This document shows positions 63,201-64,000 of a stretch of DNA of 64,000 nt, one piece after another. The stretch is taken from NCBI GenBank assembly GCA_016165875.1, contig JABBOT010000080.1:35664364-35728363 (forward strand). Reading direction: 5' to 3'. How positions within the stretch are numbered: position 1 is the first letter of the stretch; every line of letters starts with the position of its first letter. Origin of the DNA: Acanthopleura granulata (taxonomy: Eukaryota > Mollusca > Polyplacophora > Chitonida > Chitonidae). A model generated the notes under the pieces. That model was not told the DNA's origin. It was given only the letters and a program-made list of their open reading frames with translations, and did not search any database. A program made the translations under genes and the position numbers.

Positions 63201-63850
63201 AATTGTCCTACAAGATGGGACGGCAGGCCTCCAATCTGCTGACCTTAAATGATAAGGTGATATATGGGCTGTTGACCCTCTGTTATGAGTCCGCCAGGTT
63301 GTCTGTATTGGAGCAGACTTCAGCTTTACATCTCATCTAGCTGTTTTCTGGGCAACTTGTTTTTTTAAATGATTCAATGCACAGGATTGAAACTTGGAAC
63401 ATGGATTTACCATGATGACTTACAAGTCAGGTTCAAGTTTGATGATGTTTTGTCCATTTTCCACAAAATTATGAAAGTATTTGACCTTTTTCCGACTATT
63501 ATTGTGAAGGCTTAAACTGGACAAGCGCTGCAAAAGCCACACTTTCAGAATTCCTGTTCGAAAACAGGCTAAAACTCTGTACATTTCTGGGTAAAAGTCG
63601 TCAGTCACTGAGATATAATGCCTCCCTGCCTGCACAAACATGAGCACCATCCAAAAAATAAAAAAGAAAGCCAGTCAAATAAAATGACTATATCAATGTT
63701 GATATGACACATTTATATAAATGTTTGCTACTGTTACAGTGGAAGTTGCCCAGAGAGATTCAGCAGGGACTGGAGCCGCTACCAGCAGGTCTGGACAAGA
63801 ATTACATCTCCATCCTAATAGCCAAGGCCAGGCACTGCATGGAGCTAAGG
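51133..63850 (+). CDS. INTS8: Integrator complex subunit 8 (INTS8), partial, 15 exons
   Basis: INTS8 is a helical-repeat subunit of the nuclear Integrator complex, which terminates transcription of snRNA and paused protein-coding genes; with INTS6 it recruits PP2A. The model gives 585 residues (1,755 nt) with every junction in phase, and the family is about 1,000 residues, so the rest lies beyond the window. Evidence: MSETF start, SWFEFLLNENLLENHL at 20-35 (the family WFEF motif, implicated in PP2A binding), PTASQLIVQFIQQA, ALRILALKVAAYLKWDL, FYDLGAFYFYQENYRKANEY (TPR-like), ICNIVRKVLEGRAV, NIEFLMK, and LERQLICAYDPCHIKHLVKE. An acidic stretch in the exon at 62156 seems longer than in vertebrates. 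Confidence 0.95.
51958..52083 (+). CDS. INTS8: INTS8 exon 2
   Basis: Encodes DPTASQLIVQFIQQADVHVA, then NLYSGNGQPNN and DWKPEASL. Matches the xPxPxQLIVQFLEQA block of INTS8. Phase 1 on both sides. Confidence 0.93.
54573..54681 (+). CDS. INTS8: INTS8 exon 3
   Basis: Encodes VDNKQQIKENKKIQALRILA and LKVAAYLKWDLSYLENG. LALKVAAxLKWDL is nearly invariant in the family. Phase 1 in, phase 2 out. Confidence 0.95.
55232..55378 (+). CDS. INTS8: INTS8 exon 4
   Basis: Encodes VPLSIVQSLLSELLRITVGG and SDEALFAIQLYHRW. Acceptor TTTTGCAG, donor GTTTGT. Confidence 0.92.
55612..55850 (+). mobile_element. SINE family A copy
   Basis: GGGGCCTATGTGGCATAATG, GATAGCGTGCTAGTGCGGAA, CCTCTCACCAATGCGGCTCT, AAAGTCTGCCAGCAACCTGT, tail GCAAATAAATAAATGAATTA. 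Lies in INTS8 intron 4, sense direction. Confidence 0.85.
55981..56046 (+). CDS. INTS8: INTS8 exon 5 (66 nt)
   Basis: Encodes SLKSIVKDSFPAKVAKTGFF and QG. Aligns with RxIVQSSFPxKxAK of the family. Phase 2 on both sides. It lies about 130 bp after a SINE copy. Confidence 0.9.
56717..56777 (+). CDS. INTS8: INTS8 exon 6 (61 nt)
   Basis: Encodes TAVVEQNIAAMAANEAIVKA. Acceptor GTGCTGCAG, donor GTAAGT, phase 2 in and phase 0 out. Confidence 0.85.
57035..57135 (+). mobile_element. SINE-like fragment (family B)
   Basis: CATCCTGCAAGTCAGTTGCC, AAAAGTCAGTGGTTTACCCT, AGGCTCTCTGGTTGCCTCCA. Ends about 65 bp before INTS8 exon 7. Confidence 0.5.
57201..57374 (+). CDS. INTS8: INTS8 exon 7
   Basis: Encodes CKEQQAASLKVLERCAQCGR, LRVPTLQSLGMLNEKTQEVT and KGIMVPIEELKCQ. 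The CAQC knuckle is a feature I do not recall from vertebrate INTS8. Phase 0 on both sides. Confidence 0.9.
57933..58025 (+). CDS. INTS8: INTS8 exon 8: TPR-like
   Basis: Encodes IFYDLGAFYFYQENYRKANE and YFNQAKCLYET, equivalent to YDLGAAYFxQxxYxxAxxxF in the family. Acceptor CCCTTTCAG, donor GTAAGT. Confidence 0.94.
58225..58300 (+). repeat. MITE-like repeat fragment
   Basis: TCGGTGCCAGTATAATTGTA, CCGGTTGAGGCATCCTGTCT. Shares its layout (TCGGTATAATGTGAG, GGTGTCATGTCTGG) with 40770-40815. Confidence 0.4.
58461..58610 (+). CDS. INTS8: INTS8 exon 9
   Basis: Encodes IKTPVFVALESSRLKGYSTA, CSTLQAVSQEVSGQMSLIEQ and AEASKRQFFK. RLxGYxxAC is the family pattern. Phase 0 on both sides. Confidence 0.92.
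59040..59405 (+). mobile_element. Two tandem tRNA-like SINE heads
   Basis: TTCCCTTTAGTTTAGTGGTA at 59089 and TTCCCTTTAGTCTAATGATA at 59333 are A-box regions. CTAGTTCAAATCCCC and CTGGTTCAAATCCCC are the B-boxes. The units are about 245 bp apart with shared flanks. No acceptor stem pairing, so not working tRNA genes. Confidence 0.6.
59592..59689 (+). CDS. INTS8: INTS8 exon 10
   Basis: Encodes GITDILMEDNLRQELPMEYR and LDVEEEFIKKKPR. Aligns with the IFIEDNLTxxLPxxFRxxVLxE block. Phase 2 out. Confidence 0.92.
60090..60205 (+). mobile_element. SINE-like fragment (family B)
   Basis: GGTTGCCAAGTTTGTCAGAT, GTTTGTGATTTACTGACAAC, ACTGACCATTGTCTAAAGTG, then AATAAAATACTC. Diverged. Confidence 0.35.
60545..60674 (+). 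CDS. INTS8: INTS8 exon 11
   Basis: Encodes EKAGIFQLRICNIVRKVLEG, RAVLSDLSEDLNKKPSNIEF and LMK. Corresponds to the CNxVRxxLEGR block. Acceptor GCTTGCAG, donor GTAAGT. Confidence 0.93.
61055..61095 (+). CDS. INTS8: INTS8 exon 12 (41 nt)
   Basis: Encodes VLRHAMSGASYGQR. Acceptor CTTTTCAG, donor GTCAAA (weak). Needed to carry phase 0 to phase 2 between exons 11 and 13. Short, so less certain. Confidence 0.7.
61386..61570 (+). mobile_element. SINE family A copy, 5'-truncated
   Basis: GTGAGTTCAAGCCCAGCTCA (B-box region), GTGGGTTTCCCCCCGGGCTC, CCACCATAAAACAGGCCACT, GTCGTTTAAGTGAAGTATTC. A-box half missing. Confidence 0.8.
62156..62343 (+). CDS. INTS8: INTS8 exon 13: acidic insert
   Basis: Encodes RHILQSLPRDSDFSETLLKS, then LRSYFDEDEYSEFSSYEEDD and FTFMDDTSYTVGSRSSRSSL. 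An acidic/aromatic stretch followed by an Arg-Ser-rich run, probably disordered. Acceptor TTGTTGCAG, donor GTTAGT. Confidence 0.85.
63117..63256 (+). CDS. INTS8: INTS8 exon 14
   Basis: Encodes DSSHLVGGDLERQLICAYDP, CHIKHLVKELSYKMGRQASN and LLTLNDK. Aligns with LExQLxxxxDPxxIxxLxxEL of the family. Phase 1 in, phase 0 out. Confidence 0.93.
63740..63850 (+). CDS. INTS8: INTS8 exon 15, last in window
   Basis: Encodes WKLPREIQQGLEPLPAGLDK and NYISILIAKARHCMELR. Equivalent to the WxVPxxxxxxLxxxPxGxxxDxxxILxAKxxHC region. Donor GTGAGT. The next exon is beyond 64000. Confidence 0.92.
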
Positions 63851-63942
63851 GTGAGTTATATTGACCTCACTGCAATGGACAGACAAACAGAGGTGTTACA
63901 TCTCAGCAGCTTCCTTCATTTTAATCCAGTATTACAAAAGGC

Positions 63943-64000
63943 CTTTAAAGGCCTGCCAGCAAGCTGCAGATGGTCCTTGGTTTCCCCTTAGCTTACTTGG
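63943..64000 (+). mobile_element. SINE family A copy, cut by window end
   Basis: AAGGCCTGCCAGCAAGCTGC, AGATGGTCCTTGGTTTCCCC. Body only; continues past 64000. Confidence 0.6.

Overview
This window is animal nuclear DNA. Genes are split into many short exons with GT-AG junctions (one GC-AG), introns are large, and copies of tRNA-derived SINEs are scattered throughout. The dominant SINE has a tRNA-like head with A and B boxes, a conserved body, and a tail ending in (AAAT)n. It is of a type I associate with bivalve molluscs and brachiopods, so I infer a marine lophotrochozoan. The species cannot be fixed from the window.

Region by region. (1) About 0.95-38.9 kb, plus strand: one very large gene for a NACHT and WD-repeat protein of the NWD1 family. 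I assembled 26 exons by hand with matching splice phases, about 1,770 residues. Its order is DUF4062, a helical linker, NACHT ATPase (P-loop and Walker B visible), winged-helix/helical region, WD40 repeats and an acidic tail. One short exon between about 24.6 and 26.0 kb is unresolved. The last codons lie in the first unit of a 75-bp minisatellite that continues past the stop. (2) 38.9-42.7 kb: minisatellite, SINE and MITE-like copies, no gene seen. (3) 42.7-43.3 kb, minus strand: two phase-matched exons of an unidentified protein. (4) 43.8-50.7 kb, minus strand: a complete seven-exon gene of 406 residues that joins a four-cysteine zinc ribbon, an F-box and an E2 ubiquitin-conjugating fold whose catalytic cysteine is replaced by glycine. 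(5) 51.1 kb to the window end, plus strand: the first 15 coding exons (585 residues) of Integrator complex subunit 8 (INTS8), cut by the window edge.

The F-box/UEV gene and INTS8 are head to head with only 444 bp between start codons, so they probably share a bidirectional promoter. The NWD1-like gene and the F-box/UEV gene are convergent.

The observations I rate highest are the F-box plus inactive-E2 fusion protein, and two places in the NWD1-like gene where a coding exon end has been swept into a tandem array. At 26.09 kb the array repeats the exon 3' end together with its splice donor. At 38.87 kb it repeats the C-terminal codons.
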